In this document: positions 25,885-35,089 of the stretch, in pieces | How the letters are laid out: each line of letters opens with the position of its first letter | How positions within the stretch are numbered: position 1 is the first letter of the stretch | Assembly: GCA_020344055.1 (NCBI GenBank) | Contig: CP070813.1 | Coordinates: 483,133 to 540,225 of the forward strand | Direction: 5' to 3' | DNA length: 57,093 bases | DNA from: Candidatus Zixiibacteriota bacterium | Lineage (GTDB): Bacteria; Zixibacteria; MSB-5A5; UBA10806 | The notes under the pieces: model-generated | Database searches by the model: none | What the model was told of the DNA's origin: nothing | What the model saw: the letters and a program-made list of their open reading frames with translations, nothing else | Made by a program: the position numbers and the translations under genes

Positions 25885-27068
25885 TTTACCGCGGTTTTCA
25901 TGTCATTAATATAGTCGGCAAGAAACTCGGCTCCATATATATTTATTAGTCTTTTACGCCTGGCTTCCTCCACCGGCCTGTCGTTTCCGGACGTCATTTC
26001 CGTTATTTTATCGATCAGAGAATCGGATGATACCTCATCGGGATATAGCATATCGACGATACCCAGTTCGGCGAACCTCCTGGATCGAAGAAGCTGTTCC
26101 TGGCGGAACTTGATCCTGGGTATGAAAAGCGCCCTCTTGCCGTAACCCAGTACATCGGTGACGGTGTTGTATCCCGCGGTGGATACAACCAGATCGCTTG
26201 ATAGAACATAGGGACGGATATCGGCGACGAATTTGTATAGCCTGACGGGAAGCCCGGCGGCCAGGTCGGAGTATCGTCGCCAGAGTTGTTCGGGAATAAA
26301 AGGGCCCGCCACAATTGAGATGTCGAACGGAATTTCGGCTTTAAATCCTCTTATGGCCTCAAGCAGGTTTCCAATAACGGTCTCACCCGCCCATTCGCCG
26401 CCGCCGATCGTGACAAAAACACGCTTTTTGCTCGATGATTCTTCGTCGGGTTCACCGGAAGAAAAACCATCGGCGATATTCATTATATATCCGGTGAAAA
26501 ACGTTTTTTCGATGATATCGGGTGTTAGATCATATTCCTTTACCGGATCGAAAATCGTCCTGTCGCCATAGATAAATATCCTGTCGTAAAACGACCGCAA
26601 TGTATCGAAAATCCTCTGCTCCTTCCATAACGGAATAATATTGGACGGAGCGTCGATAATATCCCGCAGGCCGAGGACGGTCAATGTCGTAGACCTGTTT
26701 TCGGATATCCAGTCGAGAGCCGGGAGCAATTCGCCTTTCATCCCAATGGGGGCGTGATCCACCCAGAAAATGCCCGGTTTGAGATTCTTGACGCTTTCCA
26801 GGATTATGGTTTTTCTCTTTTGAAAAACGGAATCGAAGGAATCTTCCGAATAAAAGGAATCGTATTTTTCCTTTCCGATTTTGCGGACCGGCGGAATCCG
26901 GATAAAATCAATACCGGGAAACCGATCGAAATGCGCGGTATATGTGGAACCTGTCAACATTGAAATCGAAAGGCGGGGATAAACAGATTTAAGTATCGTG
27001 GCAATCTTGAGGTTTCTCTGCAGGTGGCCCAATCCCATGGTATCGTGGGAATAGAACAGGACTTTCAT
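25881..27068 (-). CDS. MurG-like (GT-B) glycosyltransferase
   Basis: 395 residues from the ATG at 27068, chosen because it follows GGCAGGG by eight bases and gives MKVLFYSHDTMGLGHLQRN, the expected G-x-GH-x-x-R loop at the N-terminus. The frame extends upstream to 27167, starting at a TTG that overlaps the preceding stop, or an ATG at 27161; the extra ~30 residues are poorly structured. The C-terminal half has VFVTIGGGEWAGE, VAGPFIPEQ, and SDLVVSTAGYNTVTDVLGYGKRALFIPR followed by Q-E-Q-L-R, matching the donor half of the MurG-type fold. A segment with a possible metal or acid residue (FWVDHAPIGMKGELLPAL) lies in the middle. Likely the first or second transferase of the glycan pathway. Confidence 0.82.
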   Translation of the reverse strand: MKVLFYSHDTMGLGHLQRNLKIATILKSVYPRLSISMLTGSTYTAHFDRFPGIDFIRIPPVRKIGKEKYDSFYSEDSFDSVFQKRKTIILESVKNLKPGIFWVDHAPIGMKGELLPALDWISENRSTTLTVLGLRDIIDAPSNIIPLWKEQRIFDTLRSFYDRIFIYGDRTIFDPVKEYDLTPDIIEKTFFTGYIMNIADGFSSGEPDEESSSKKRVFVTIGGGEWAGETVIGNLLEAIRGFKAEIPFDISIVAGPFIPEQLWRRYSDLAAGLPVRLYKFVADIRPYVLSSDLVVSTAGYNTVTDVLGYGKRALFIPRIKFRQEQLLRSRRFAELGIVDMLYPDEVSSDSLIDKITEMTSGNDRPVEEARRKRLINIYGAEFLADYINDMKTAVK

Positions 27069-27163
27069 ATTTTCAGCCCTGCCGGGAAGCGCTTTTTTCG
27101 GAAGAGGGAAAACCCCCCCGCCGAGATTTCTCTTATTATCCGGACTCGTATCCTTCATCATTT

Positions 27164-28558
27164 TCAATTTTGTCCGATACTGGCATAATTAAAGCCGTAT
27201 CTCTTTAAAAGTTCGGGGGGCAGAATATTCCTGGCGTCGACAATATTTTTGCTTTTCATAATTTCGCTTATTCGGTTCCAGTCCAGAAGCTGAAAATCGG
27301 ACCACTCGGTCAGTATAAGCATACAATCGGCTCCCTCCGCGGTTTTGTAAGGATCGTCGACTCTTATGATATCCGGAAGCAGGCTTTTCGCCTCGTCGTC
27401 AGCGGCGGGATCGTAAGCGGTCACTTCCGCGCCGTTATCCAGAAGCTTCGTTATGATGGGTATGGCGGGCGATTGCCTGAGATCGCTGGTGTTGGCTTTG
27501 AACGTCAATCCCAACACCCCGATCCGGGCGCCTGCAATATTCTCCACCAGGTTTTTTACCTTCAAATAAATATGTTCGAATTGATAAAGGTTAGCCTCGC
27601 TGACCGCCCTGGGGATAAACAGGGATACGCCCAGCGAATCGGCCAGCCCGATGAATTCCTGAAGATCTTTCGGCAAACACGACCCGCCCCAGCCGGGCCC
27701 CGGCTCGAGGAATTGATGGCCGATTCTGGGATCGGCACCGATAGCCCGCGCCACCTCCAGGGCGTTAACGCCGACACTGTCGCAAAGCCTCGCCAGCTCG
27801 TTGACAAAACCGACCTTGGTGGCAAGGAATACGTTTGAGGCGTACTTGATCATCTCGGCGGTCCTGTTATCGGTGGTATAAATCGGCACCGATTTCGTCA
27901 TCCCCATTTTATAAATATGTGATATCGTCTCTATGGCTTCCCCGGAATTGCCACCGATCACAATCCTGGGGGGATTGAAAAAATCGAAAACGGCGTTGCC
28001 CTCACGGAGAAATTCGGGATTGTTTATCACTTCTATTTCGGACCTTTTCCCGTTCTGAGAAAAATATTTTTTTATGATCTCAGCTGTCCCCACCGGGACC
28101 GTGCTTTTCAGTACCAGAATCTGCCCCGACTTCATTTTTCTTGAAAGCGCCGATATTACTTCCTGCAGGGCCGAGAGATCCGCCCGGCCCCCGCTGGATG
28201 AAGGCGTCCCCACTGTCAGGAAAACCGCCTTTTTGCCTTCGACGCTCTTCTCAAGATCGGAATCAAATACCAGCCTGCCGCTTGCCAGCTCCCTTCTTAC
28301 CAGCTCCTCCAGATCGCGCTCGAAATAGGGAAGTTGCCCGGATCGCAATAAGGATAAACGATTCTGGTCCTTCTCCACGCATACCACCTGATGACCGAAC
28401 CTGGCAAATCCGGCGGCCGCCACCGTGCCCACAAAACCGGCGCCGACAACGCAGATCTTCATCCCCTGCAGAGGACCCGATAAGGGCGCGGTATCTTCCA
28501 ATGGATAATCGGAATTACCGATTTTTAAACCTTCCAGGGCCCGAGGCTTTTTTTTCAT
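27164..28558 (-). CDS. UDP-glucose/GDP-mannose dehydrogenase family enzyme
   Basis: 464 residues. Rossmann NAD site KICVVGAGFVGTVAAAGFA (~34-52), with an acidic residue (VEKD) after the second strand. LKSTVPVGTAE and INNPEFLREGNAV fit the family signature. GWGGSCLPKD contains the catalytic cysteine (C294), and LGLTFKANTSDLRQSP opens the C-terminal domain. The enzyme oxidises the C6 hydroxyl of a nucleotide sugar in two NAD-dependent steps, most likely UDP-glucose to UDP-glucuronate. The first ~32 residues precede the Rossmann domain and are longer than usual. It is the first gene of the glycan operon, and its product would make the exported glycan acidic, as expected for an AlgE-type channel. 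Confidence 0.92.
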   Translation of the reverse strand: MKKKPRALEGLKIGNSDYPLEDTAPLSGPLQGMKICVVGAGFVGTVAAAGFARFGHQVVCVEKDQNRLSLLRSGQLPYFERDLEELVRRELASGRLVFDSDLEKSVEGKKAVFLTVGTPSSSGGRADLSALQEVISALSRKMKSGQILVLKSTVPVGTAEIIKKYFSQNGKRSEIEVINNPEFLREGNAVFDFFNPPRIVIGGNSGEAIETISHIYKMGMTKSVPIYTTDNRTAEMIKYASNVFLATKVGFVNELARLCDSVGVNALEVARAIGADPRIGHQFLEPGPGWGGSCLPKDLQEFIGLADSLGVSLFIPRAVSEANLYQFEHIYLKVKNLVENIAGARIGVLGLTFKANTSDLRQSPAIPIITKLLDNGAEVTAYDPAADDEAKSLLPDIIRVDDPYKTAEGADCMLILTEWSDFQLLDWNRISEIMKSKNIVDARNILPPELLKRYGFNYASIGQN

Positions 28559-28681
28559 ATTCTTTATCTTCCCAATCCGCTAAACAGGATTAACATGCTC
28601 CTGACCAATAAAATAACTAAATCACCCAAAATCGGCAATAAAAGCTATTAAATTAATCCATTGTTCCATAAATAAATATAT

Positions 28682-28698
28682 ATCAACAATCATGCCAA
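28682..28698 (-). promoter_or_regulatory. Possible sigma-54 promoter of the glycan operon
   Basis: On the minus strand TTGGCAT-GATTG-TTGAT resembles the sigma-54 consensus TGGCAC-N5-TTGC: the GG and the downstream G are 10 bases apart as required, but the -12 dinucleotide reads GA rather than GC. The predicted start would lie near 28671, ~113 bp before the dehydrogenase gene. Support comes from the neighbouring NtrC-type regulator and from inverted repeats ~100-120 bp upstream. The imperfect -12 keeps confidence low. Confidence 0.35.
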
Positions 28699-28763
28699 CT
28701 CAAGACTTTGATGTTTATATAATAACTAATTTTTAATCAATAAGTTACGATCACGGCGCAGCT

Positions 28764-28797
28764 ATTCCAGGGAATGGCGATGGTCTATATAAACCAT
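28764..28797. promoter_or_regulatory. Two adjacent inverted repeats, candidate enhancer sites
   Basis: ATTCC-AG-GGAAT (28764-28775) and the 18-bp ATGGTCTATATAAACCAT (28780-28797, 8 of 9 pairs matching) lie side by side just past the stop codon of the NtrC-type regulator. Measured on the minus strand they centre ~99 and ~117 bp upstream of the start predicted from the sigma-54-like element, the usual place for NtrC-family upstream activating sites. Confidence 0.35.
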
Positions 28798-28806
28798 TTA
28801 GTTTAT

Positions 28807-30201
28807 TTAGCCTAATTTTACCTCTTTTGTTATGGCGTACTTCTTAATCCGGTATCGCAACGCTTCGCGTCCAATCCGGAGCTTCCTGGCCGCCCGGCTA
28901 ACATTCCCATCAGTCGACTTTAGCGCCTGTAATATTATCTCCTTCTCAATCTCATCGAGACTAATTCCTTCCGGAGGAAAGTCGATATTTACATTTCCCT
29001 TCTTTCCAACGGATATCTCGCCTTTCCCGGCATGATGCAATCCCAGATCTTCCGCGCCTATTTCGGCCCCGGTGGAAAGAAACGTTACCCTTTCGACACA
29101 CTGGCTTAATTCCCTGATATTCCCCGGCCAATTGTAGGAAACAAGCGCCTTCTCGGCTTCCGGGCTAAGCCGCTTATCGACATTGTACTTACGGCAATAC
29201 TTTTTTAAAAATAACCTCGAAAGGGGAATTATATCCTCGGTCCTTTTGTGAAGCGGCGGCAGGTCGATACGGAGGTTGTTCAGGCGATGATAAAGATCCT
29301 CCCTGAAATAATTTCTATCGTTAAGATCGCGATTTGACGCCGCTATTATCCTGACATTGATCGAAAGATCTCTCAATCCTCCGACGTGCCTTATTATCTT
29401 ATTCTCTATGGCTTTGAGTATCTTTACCTGCGCTTCCATGTTTAGATCGCCGATTTCATTGAGGAATATACTGCCGCCATCGGCCGCCTCGAAAAGCCCC
29501 CGTTTCGATTTCTGCGCCCCGGTGAAAGCCCCCTTTTCATATCCGAACAGTTCGGCCTCCTCCAATCCCCGCGGCAGACTGGAGCAGTTGACCTCCACAA
29601 AAGGCTGGTTTTCGAGTTTGCTTTTAAAATGAATATGACGCGCCACCAGGTCCTTTCCGGTACCGGTTTCCCCCAGAATCAAAACCGGAGGATAGTCCGA
29701 CGCCTGCGCCAGATTCATGTTAATTACTTTATCGATGATCCTGAAAGTATCCTTCATCCGGGGAGAATCGCATACGAGGAGATCTTCGGTGGTCCTGTCG
29801 GCCTCTTTGCTCTGGTAGTAGGAGACCGTATGCTTGAGCCGGGCGTTGGCGACCGCTCTATCGACCGCCAGGGCAAGCTCCTCGGTATCTATCGGTTTTC
29901 TCAAAAAATCGCTCGCCCCGGAACGCATAGCCTCAACCGCGGACGCCATGGTCCCGAATGCGGTTATGACAATTACGCACGTTTCCGGCTCCTGCTTTCG
30001 TATCATCTTCATAGCCTCAAATCCCGACATCCCGGGAAGCTGGAGATCAATCAGGACTATATCGGCCGGCGCCTTCTCCATAAGACCGAGCCCTTCCTCT
30101 GCGGATGCGGCTGTGACGCAATCGTGCCCTCTACCTGTCAGCGAGCGAGCCAGCGACTTCGCCAGCAACGCCTCGTCTTCGATTATTAGAATCTGGGCCA
30201 T
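28807..30201 (-). CDS. NtrC-family sigma-54-dependent response regulator
   Basis: 464 residues, three domains in standard order. Receiver ~1-120 with the acidic pair (IIEDE), phosphoacceptor D52 (VLIDLQLPG), ITAFG threonine and FLRKPID lysine. AAA+ domain ~150-380 with Walker A GETGTGKD, the sigma-54 contact loop GAFTGA and a Walker-B-type IFLNEIGDL. Fis-type HTH at the C-terminus (LKSTDGNVSRAARKLRIGRE). It activates RNA polymerase carrying sigma-54 at distant sites after phosphorylation. It lies 30 bp after the histidine kinase that presumably controls it and directly upstream of the glycan operon, which is its most likely target. Confidence 0.93.
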   Translation of the reverse strand: MAQILIIEDEALLAKSLARSLTGRGHDCVTAASAEEGLGLMEKAPADIVLIDLQLPGMSGFEAMKMIRKQEPETCVIVITAFGTMASAVEAMRSGASDFLRKPIDTEELALAVDRAVANARLKHTVSYYQSKEADRTTEDLLVCDSPRMKDTFRIIDKVINMNLAQASDYPPVLILGETGTGKDLVARHIHFKSKLENQPFVEVNCSSLPRGLEEAELFGYEKGAFTGAQKSKRGLFEAADGGSIFLNEIGDLNMEAQVKILKAIENKIIRHVGGLRDLSINVRIIAASNRDLNDRNYFREDLYHRLNNLRIDLPPLHKRTEDIIPLSRLFLKKYCRKYNVDKRLSPEAEKALVSYNWPGNIRELSQCVERVTFLSTGAEIGAEDLGLHHAGKGEISVGKKGNVNIDFPPEGISLDEIEKEIILQALKSTDGNVSRAARKLRIGREALRYRIKKYAITKEVKLG

Positions 30202-30231
30202 TTATCTGTCTTCCCTGTCGCTTCGGTTATG

Positions 30232-31692
30232 TTACCCCGCGACGGTATGAACCGGGAGCTTGATGGTGACCGTTGTTCCCCGACCCGGTGAACTCTCAAG
30301 GTTTATCTCACCGCCATGAATGTCAACGACCTTTTTCGCCTGGGCCAGGCCGAGCCCGGTGCCCCCCTCTTTGCTGGTCATAAAAGCGCGAAAAAGCTTC
30401 GGATGTATTTCCACCGGCACCCCTTTGCCGTTATCTGAAATTATTATCTCGACGAAATTTCTATCTTCGCCGTCGGACGAGAGGGCTGTTTCAATTGAAA
30501 TGGCGCCATCCCGTTCCACCGCCTCATAAGCGTTCGTAACAATTGTCATCAAGGCCTGTTCTATAAGTATGGAGTCGATCTGCAATGCCGGCAGGTTCTC
30601 AGATAAATTCCATTTAAGCCGGACATTTTTATCGGGATACAATTTTCCAACGATATCGGCGGATTCTTTCGCCAAACGGTTAATATCGGCGGTTTCAATC
30701 TGCGGTTGAAGAGGTTTTGCGTACTCGAGCAGCCGTTTCAGCCAGTTATCCAGCCTGTCAATCGTCTCGATTATCTCTTGAAGAGATTCCGACGTTTCGA
30801 CATCCACCGGTTTTCGGTCATCCACAATTACCTGCGCGGCGGCCCTGATTCCCGCCAGGGGATTCCTGATATTATGGGATGCGTAAGCGGCGAGCTCTCC
30901 CAGAGCGGCGGTGCGTTCATGAGCCGCCAGTTTCTGAAGAGAATCTTTCAGAGATGACGTCATCATGTTAATGGAATCCGCCAGTTGACCCCATTCGTTT
31001 CTGCCCGGGAATTCTATATGAGTATCCAGATCGCCCCCGCTTATCGCCGCGGCGGCCCGGTTTAAATCGCCAATCGGCTTTACCAGCCATCTTTGAGATA
31101 GCATTACCAGGGCGATAAACTGCATTAACGCCAGCGCCGCCGTCGCCCCCACCACCCAGGCCACGGTTTTCCCGGCTCTGGATGCGGCGCTCAATTTGCG
31201 AGACTGCAATCTGCTGTAATATCTGTTCAATGTTACCACATCGTCGGATACTTCGTCCCCGATCTCCCTGAGGCGGGCTCTTGCGTCGGGTAAATCTAAA
31301 TCAGAAAGGCTGTTTTGACCCCTCTCGAAATACCTGTTCATCAGCCATACAAGTTCATACTGGGTTTCTTCGAGGCTCTCTATAAGATCACCCTCCACTG
31401 CCTCGTTGGAGTTGACCTTCAATTCCTCGAACAACGACTGCACGTCGGTCTGGATCTTCTCGAATTCCACATTGGCATCAGTTTCGCCAAGCAGAAAGTC
31501 GAGCGAATAGTTTATCTGTCTCTGGGTGTTGAAGCGGAGCTGTTCGGCCCTGATACTCTGATCGTAAATTGCCGAGAGCTCGTCGGCCGCTTTCCCCAGT
31601 TCCAGTATCGACCTCAGGCTGAAGGAGCCGACCAGGAGTAAAAGGACAAGCATTACGCCGTATATCAGCAGAAGTCTCGATCTAATCTTCAT
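30232..31692 (-). CDS. Membrane sensor histidine kinase with HAMP domain
   Basis: 486 residues. TM1 ~7-27 (LLLIYGVMLVLLLLVGSF), a helical periplasmic region ~30-170, TM2 ~175-198 (VVGATAALALMQFIALVML), then HAMP (WLVKPIGDLNRAAAAISGGD). The HisKA box is YASHNIRNPLAGIRA with the phosphorylated His. The ATPase domain has N box VTNAYEAVE, G1 SDNGKGVP and G2 GGTGLGLAQAKKV. The all-helical periplasmic domain resembles four-helix-bundle sensor modules. It precedes the NtrC-type regulator by 30 bp and should phosphorylate it. The signal is unknown but is sensed in the periplasm or membrane. Confidence 0.92.
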   Translation of the reverse strand: MKIRSRLLLIYGVMLVLLLLVGSFSLRSILELGKAADELSAIYDQSIRAEQLRFNTQRQINYSLDFLLGETDANVEFEKIQTDVQSLFEELKVNSNEAVEGDLIESLEETQYELVWLMNRYFERGQNSLSDLDLPDARARLREIGDEVSDDVVTLNRYYSRLQSRKLSAASRAGKTVAWVVGATAALALMQFIALVMLSQRWLVKPIGDLNRAAAAISGGDLDTHIEFPGRNEWGQLADSINMMTSSLKDSLQKLAAHERTAALGELAAYASHNIRNPLAGIRAAAQVIVDDRKPVDVETSESLQEIIETIDRLDNWLKRLLEYAKPLQPQIETADINRLAKESADIVGKLYPDKNVRLKWNLSENLPALQIDSILIEQALMTIVTNAYEAVERDGAISIETALSSDGEDRNFVEIIISDNGKGVPVEIHPKLFRAFMTSKEGGTGLGLAQAKKVVDIHGGEINLESSPGRGTTVTIKLPVHTVAG

Positions 31693-31722
31693 AACAGCAT
31701 CGTTTCATCCAGCCGCCCCTGT

Positions 31723-31768
31723 CCGAATTGTTAATTCGGAAAGTAAAATAATCGAACCCGACAGTCAA
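31723..31768 (-). promoter_or_regulatory. Possible promoter and operator of the kinase-regulator pair
   Basis: On the minus strand TTGACT (31768-31763) and TACTTT (31745-31740) are 17 bases apart, a fair -35 with a weak -10. Just downstream is the inverted repeat CCGAATT-AAC-AATTCGG (31739-31723), 31 bp before the histidine kinase start, and a perfect AACTATAGTT palindrome covers the -35. Autoregulation is possible. Confidence 0.3.
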
Positions 31769-31856
31769 CTATAGTTATTGAAATATAAAGCGGAATGGTC
31801 CGGTCAGGCTCACTTTTTTATCATGAACCGGCGCGGTTATGACGTCCGCTCGAAAG

Positions 31857-33125
31857 CTAAAAATAGATATTGAAAGACGTAAAATATATGTCCGGATATG
31901 TCCCGAACTCGGAATTCAACTTCGCTGATAGGGCCGGCTGAAAAACTAACTCCGGTTTTTTCCCGATACCGATAAAGGCCCCGGCCGAAAGATAGACGTT
32001 GTCTGTAAAATTATATTCCAGTAATGAATAAAAGTAAGTCGAAGGATCGTTTAGATTGGCCAGAAGCTGTCCGTTATAAATCAAAAGCGGGGTTATCTGG
32101 TAAGACAATCCCGGAATCAGATAATGCTCCCCGAGAAGATAAACGGCGCCATCCGTATATGCTGTTTCCTCAAGCAGATTTGCATAATCACTCGAATTAC
32201 CGGACCCCGCCTGATTGTAGGAATACTCTATAAAACCGTAGGTCTTATCTCCAAAACTGTAGTCGCAGCCGAGAGAGGCCCTCAGGTAATCGTCGCCTTT
32301 GCCGGCATCCGATTCCTCCTTCAGGACACCCGCCCAGACATAAGCTGACTCCAACCAGAGGCCGGCGCCCTTCCACGATGTCGCAAGGTCAAATCCGGCC
32401 AGCAGGTTTTCCCTGAAACCGATCAGCATCGCAGAAATGTCTGCTTTATATGTGTAGAATTTACCTCTCAAAAACCCGGCGCTGGAACCGTACTTGAAAT
32501 CCTCCCCGAATACGGCCCCGGCGTCAAACTCGCTCAGCGAACCGAGCGGTACGCGAACTCGCACGGCATCGACGCCGATCCGCTCCTCGGTATCGAGCTC
32601 CTCGAATCTATAGGGAACCAGCACATCCGTGGGGTTGATAACGCGGGCGCTCCCCCAGGCGATCGCCTGGCGGCCGATATAAATGTCAAAATCGGCAGCT
32701 GTTATACCGAGGTACAGTCTATCGAGATTTTGAAATATAGCGAAACTGCCCACGGTGTCATTTTCGCAGGGATATAACCTGGAATCTAAATCCACAACCC
32801 TATAGCCGGACCGATCTATATCCGCCAGCAAAGGATCGGAATAGAAAAGCGCGTTGTCCTGGATTCTGAGGGCGATACTATAGGCGGCTTTAAAATTCAA
32901 GCTTTCACGAATATCATAAGAAAAATCCAGACGAACCCGGTTGTTGACCGCTCCCATTTCGGGATTGACGATTGAGTCGCCCGGGAGTTTATATTCCGGC
33001 TGATCGTACACCACGAAGAAGCTCTTGTAATAGCCATTGATTGAAATAAAATCCGACGCTCTTCCATTACCGAATACTATCGATAAAAATATACCAATAA
33101 TCATTGCCTTATATATTATTTTCAC
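31857..33125 (-). CDS. Outer-membrane beta-barrel protein of the export operon
   Basis: 422 residues from a GTG at 33125 behind AAGGAATAGA; an ATG 21 bases further in is an alternative. Signal peptide [19 protein letters not shown]. The rest alternates hydrophobic and polar residues as in barrels and ends in Phe (FTSFNIYF), the usual outer-membrane insertion signal. A strong motif [20 protein letters not shown] sits near residue 155, as in porin-like families (resembling DUF1302) with a conserved GRQ-x-x-x-WG turn. It begins three bases after the ATPase stop and is last in the operon, so it probably provides the outer-membrane step for whatever the FtsX-type permeases extract. Confidence 0.78.
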   Translation of the reverse strand: MKIIYKAMIIGIFLSIVFGNGRASDFISINGYYKSFFVVYDQPEYKLPGDSIVNPEMGAVNNRVRLDFSYDIRESLNFKAAYSIALRIQDNALFYSDPLLADIDRSGYRVVDLDSRLYPCENDTVGSFAIFQNLDRLYLGITAADFDIYIGRQAIAWGSARVINPTDVLVPYRFEELDTEERIGVDAVRVRVPLGSLSEFDAGAVFGEDFKYGSSAGFLRGKFYTYKADISAMLIGFRENLLAGFDLATSWKGAGLWLESAYVWAGVLKEESDAGKGDDYLRASLGCDYSFGDKTYGFIEYSYNQAGSGNSSDYANLLEETAYTDGAVYLLGEHYLIPGLSYQITPLLIYNGQLLANLNDPSTYFYSLLEYNFTDNVYLSAGAFIGIGKKPELVFQPALSAKLNSEFGTYPDIYFTSFNIYF

Positions 33126-33128
33126 ACT

Positions 33129-33830
33129 CTATTCCTTAACTTCGTCGCTTGCGATCTTTCCGTCTTTCAACACGATCAAGCGCCTGGCTTTATCCATCAC
33201 CAGCTTATCGTGGGTGGAGAATATGAAGGTCATGTTCCTTTTTTCGTTAAGCGAACGCATGATATCGAGCAGCTCCGAGCCGGTAGCGGAATCCAGGCTG
33301 GCGGTCGGCTCGTCGGCCAGCATCAGCGCCGGCTGCGAGACCATGGCCCGGGCGATCGCCACCCGCTGCTGCTGCCCCCCCGAAAGCTGGGTGGGAAAAC
33401 GTTTGGTAAAGCCTTCGAGCCCCACCTCCTTTAGAATATCCTCGACCCTTTTATGACGTTCCTTTTTGGGCACCCCCTGGAGCAGCATGATATATTCTAT
33501 GTTCTCCTCCACGCTCAGAACCGGTATCAGGTTGTGCGATTGGAATATGAATCCGATATTATCGCGCCTGAAGTCGGAAAGCTCTCTGCCGCTCATTTCG
33601 GAAATCAATTTATCGTTCAGGTAAACCCTGCCTTCGCTGGGCTCATCAAGACCGGCAATTACATTCAAAAGGGTGGTCTTACCTGAACCCGACGGACCGA
33701 CTATTGAAAGGAAATCTCCCCTGTTGATCACCAGGTCGACACCCCTCAGGGCGTTAACCGGGACACTGTCATCCTCGTAAGTTTTTACCAGGTTCTCAGC
33801 CCTTATTATCTCGCGCGATTTATCGATCAT
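33129..33830 (-). CDS. LolD/MacB-type ABC transporter ATPase
   Basis: 233 residues, standard length for a stand-alone ATPase. Walker [11 protein letters not shown]-loop [18 protein letters not shown], signature LSGGQQQR, Walker [13 protein letters not shown] and switch FSTHDKLV are all present. The segment after the Q-loop follows the LolD/MacB/FtsE group rather than importer ATPases. It starts behind GAGGAG. It should drive the two FtsX-type permeases encoded immediately upstream, coupling ATP hydrolysis to a periplasm-facing conformational stroke rather than to classical transport. Confidence 0.93.
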   Translation of the reverse strand: MIDKSREIIRAENLVKTYEDDSVPVNALRGVDLVINRGDFLSIVGPSGSGKTTLLNVIAGLDEPSEGRVYLNDKLISEMSGRELSDFRRDNIGFIFQSHNLIPVLSVEENIEYIMLLQGVPKKERHKRVEDILKEVGLEGFTKRFPTQLSGGQQQRVAIARAMVSQPALMLADEPTASLDSATGSELLDIMRSLNEKRNMTFIFSTHDKLVMDKARRLIVLKDGKIASDEVKE

Positions 33831-33848
33831 TTTGGCTCCTCACAATCT

Positions 33849-35078
33849 TTATAACAATCCCTGACGCATAGCCTTTACCGGAGACATCCGGGCCGCGATC
33901 AGGGCAGGATAAACGCTTACTAAGCAGGTCAGTATAAACAGAGAAAGGGGATAGATAATAAATTGATTGATTCCTAAAACTGGATATAACAATTCCTGAA
34001 ATGTAACTCCCAGATACTCGATACCCCTGTAATCTATCCCTGTTAACGTAAATATATAGGTGACGGCAAATCCCAGGATTACTCCCAGGCCGATACTTAT
34101 CACTGCCAGGGCGCCGGCTTCGAAGATTATAAGCCTGGCCATCCCGAAGGGACGCGTCCCCACCGCCCGCAGCACCCCGAACTCAAACATCCTTTCTCTA
34201 AGCGACATGAAAAGGGTATTTATTATAACCAGCGCCACGATCCCGAACAGTATCAATCCCATGATATAGATACTGAATCGAGATAAGGCGAAAACGCTTT
34301 CCATCTGGGGTAATACCACGTTCCAGCCGACCGCCTCGTTTCCATTTACGGAATACCTGTCCCAGAACGGCAGCTGCTTGTTTCTGCTGAGGGAGATATC
34401 GATGAATTTCAAGGCTATCTCATGAATCCCATCCCCTATCCCGAGCATCTGTTGAGACTTATTCAGTCTCACGAATGCCATGCCGCGGTCCATCTCGCGG
34501 GAGTTGAAGAAAAATATCCCGGATATCCGGAACATCTCCTGGGATAATTCTCCGGTTTCGGCCTGGGAGACCGTCACCACCACCCGATCGCCGATTTCAA
34601 CCTCCAGGATCTCGGCCAGCTTGCGTCCGATTACGATATCCCTTTCGCCGTCACCCGAAAAATACGAGCCCTCCGTAATAGCCTCGTCTATTTTTGAAAG
34701 ATCCTTCTCCCTCGATGGATCGAATCCCACCAGTTCGACGGAACTGACATTGGCGGGGGAGGATATCATGGCCGGCGAAAACGTGCGCAAAGAAAAGTCG
34801 GTTACAATTTCCTCCTCTTTCAAATCGCTTACGAGCTCATCAAGATTGTTGATCGTTTTTTCGATCCCGTAGGTCTGGCGGAAACCATCGCGATGTATTT
34901 GCCCCTCCCCGAGGAAGGTCGAGGTAGCCGACTCTATTATATTTATCTCCATACCTATCATCAGGGCATCGGTAAAAATAAGCGACGCCAGCCCGATCCC
35001 GATGGCGGTGCCGGCTATTATGGTACGCCTTTTGTTGCGGAATATGTTTCTCCAGGCCAGTTTCACGAACATGTGCAT
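33849..35078 (-). CDS. FtsX-like ABC permease (second)
   Basis: 409 residues with MacB/LolC topology: one N-terminal helix (IIAGTAIGIGLASLIFTDAL), a ~220-residue periplasmic domain, then three C-terminal helices (ALVIINTLFMSL, AVISIGLGVILGFAVTYIF, FIIYPLSLFILTCLVSVY). RERMFEFGVLRAVGTRP is the conserved coupling helix that touches the ATPase. It starts behind AGAGGT, 11 bp after the companion permease. With that paralogue it probably forms a LolC/LolE-like heterodimer. Confidence 0.9.
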   Translation of the reverse strand: MHMFVKLAWRNIFRNKRRTIIAGTAIGIGLASLIFTDALMIGMEINIIESATSTFLGEGQIHRDGFRQTYGIEKTINNLDELVSDLKEEEIVTDFSLRTFSPAMISSPANVSSVELVGFDPSREKDLSKIDEAITEGSYFSGDGERDIVIGRKLAEILEVEIGDRVVVTVSQAETGELSQEMFRISGIFFFNSREMDRGMAFVRLNKSQQMLGIGDGIHEIALKFIDISLSRNKQLPFWDRYSVNGNEAVGWNVVLPQMESVFALSRFSIYIMGLILFGIVALVIINTLFMSLRERMFEFGVLRAVGTRPFGMARLIIFEAGALAVISIGLGVILGFAVTYIFTLTGIDYRGIEYLGVTFQELLYPVLGINQFIIYPLSLFILTCLVSVYPALIAARMSPVKAMRQGLL

Positions 35079-35089
35079 AATCGAACCTC

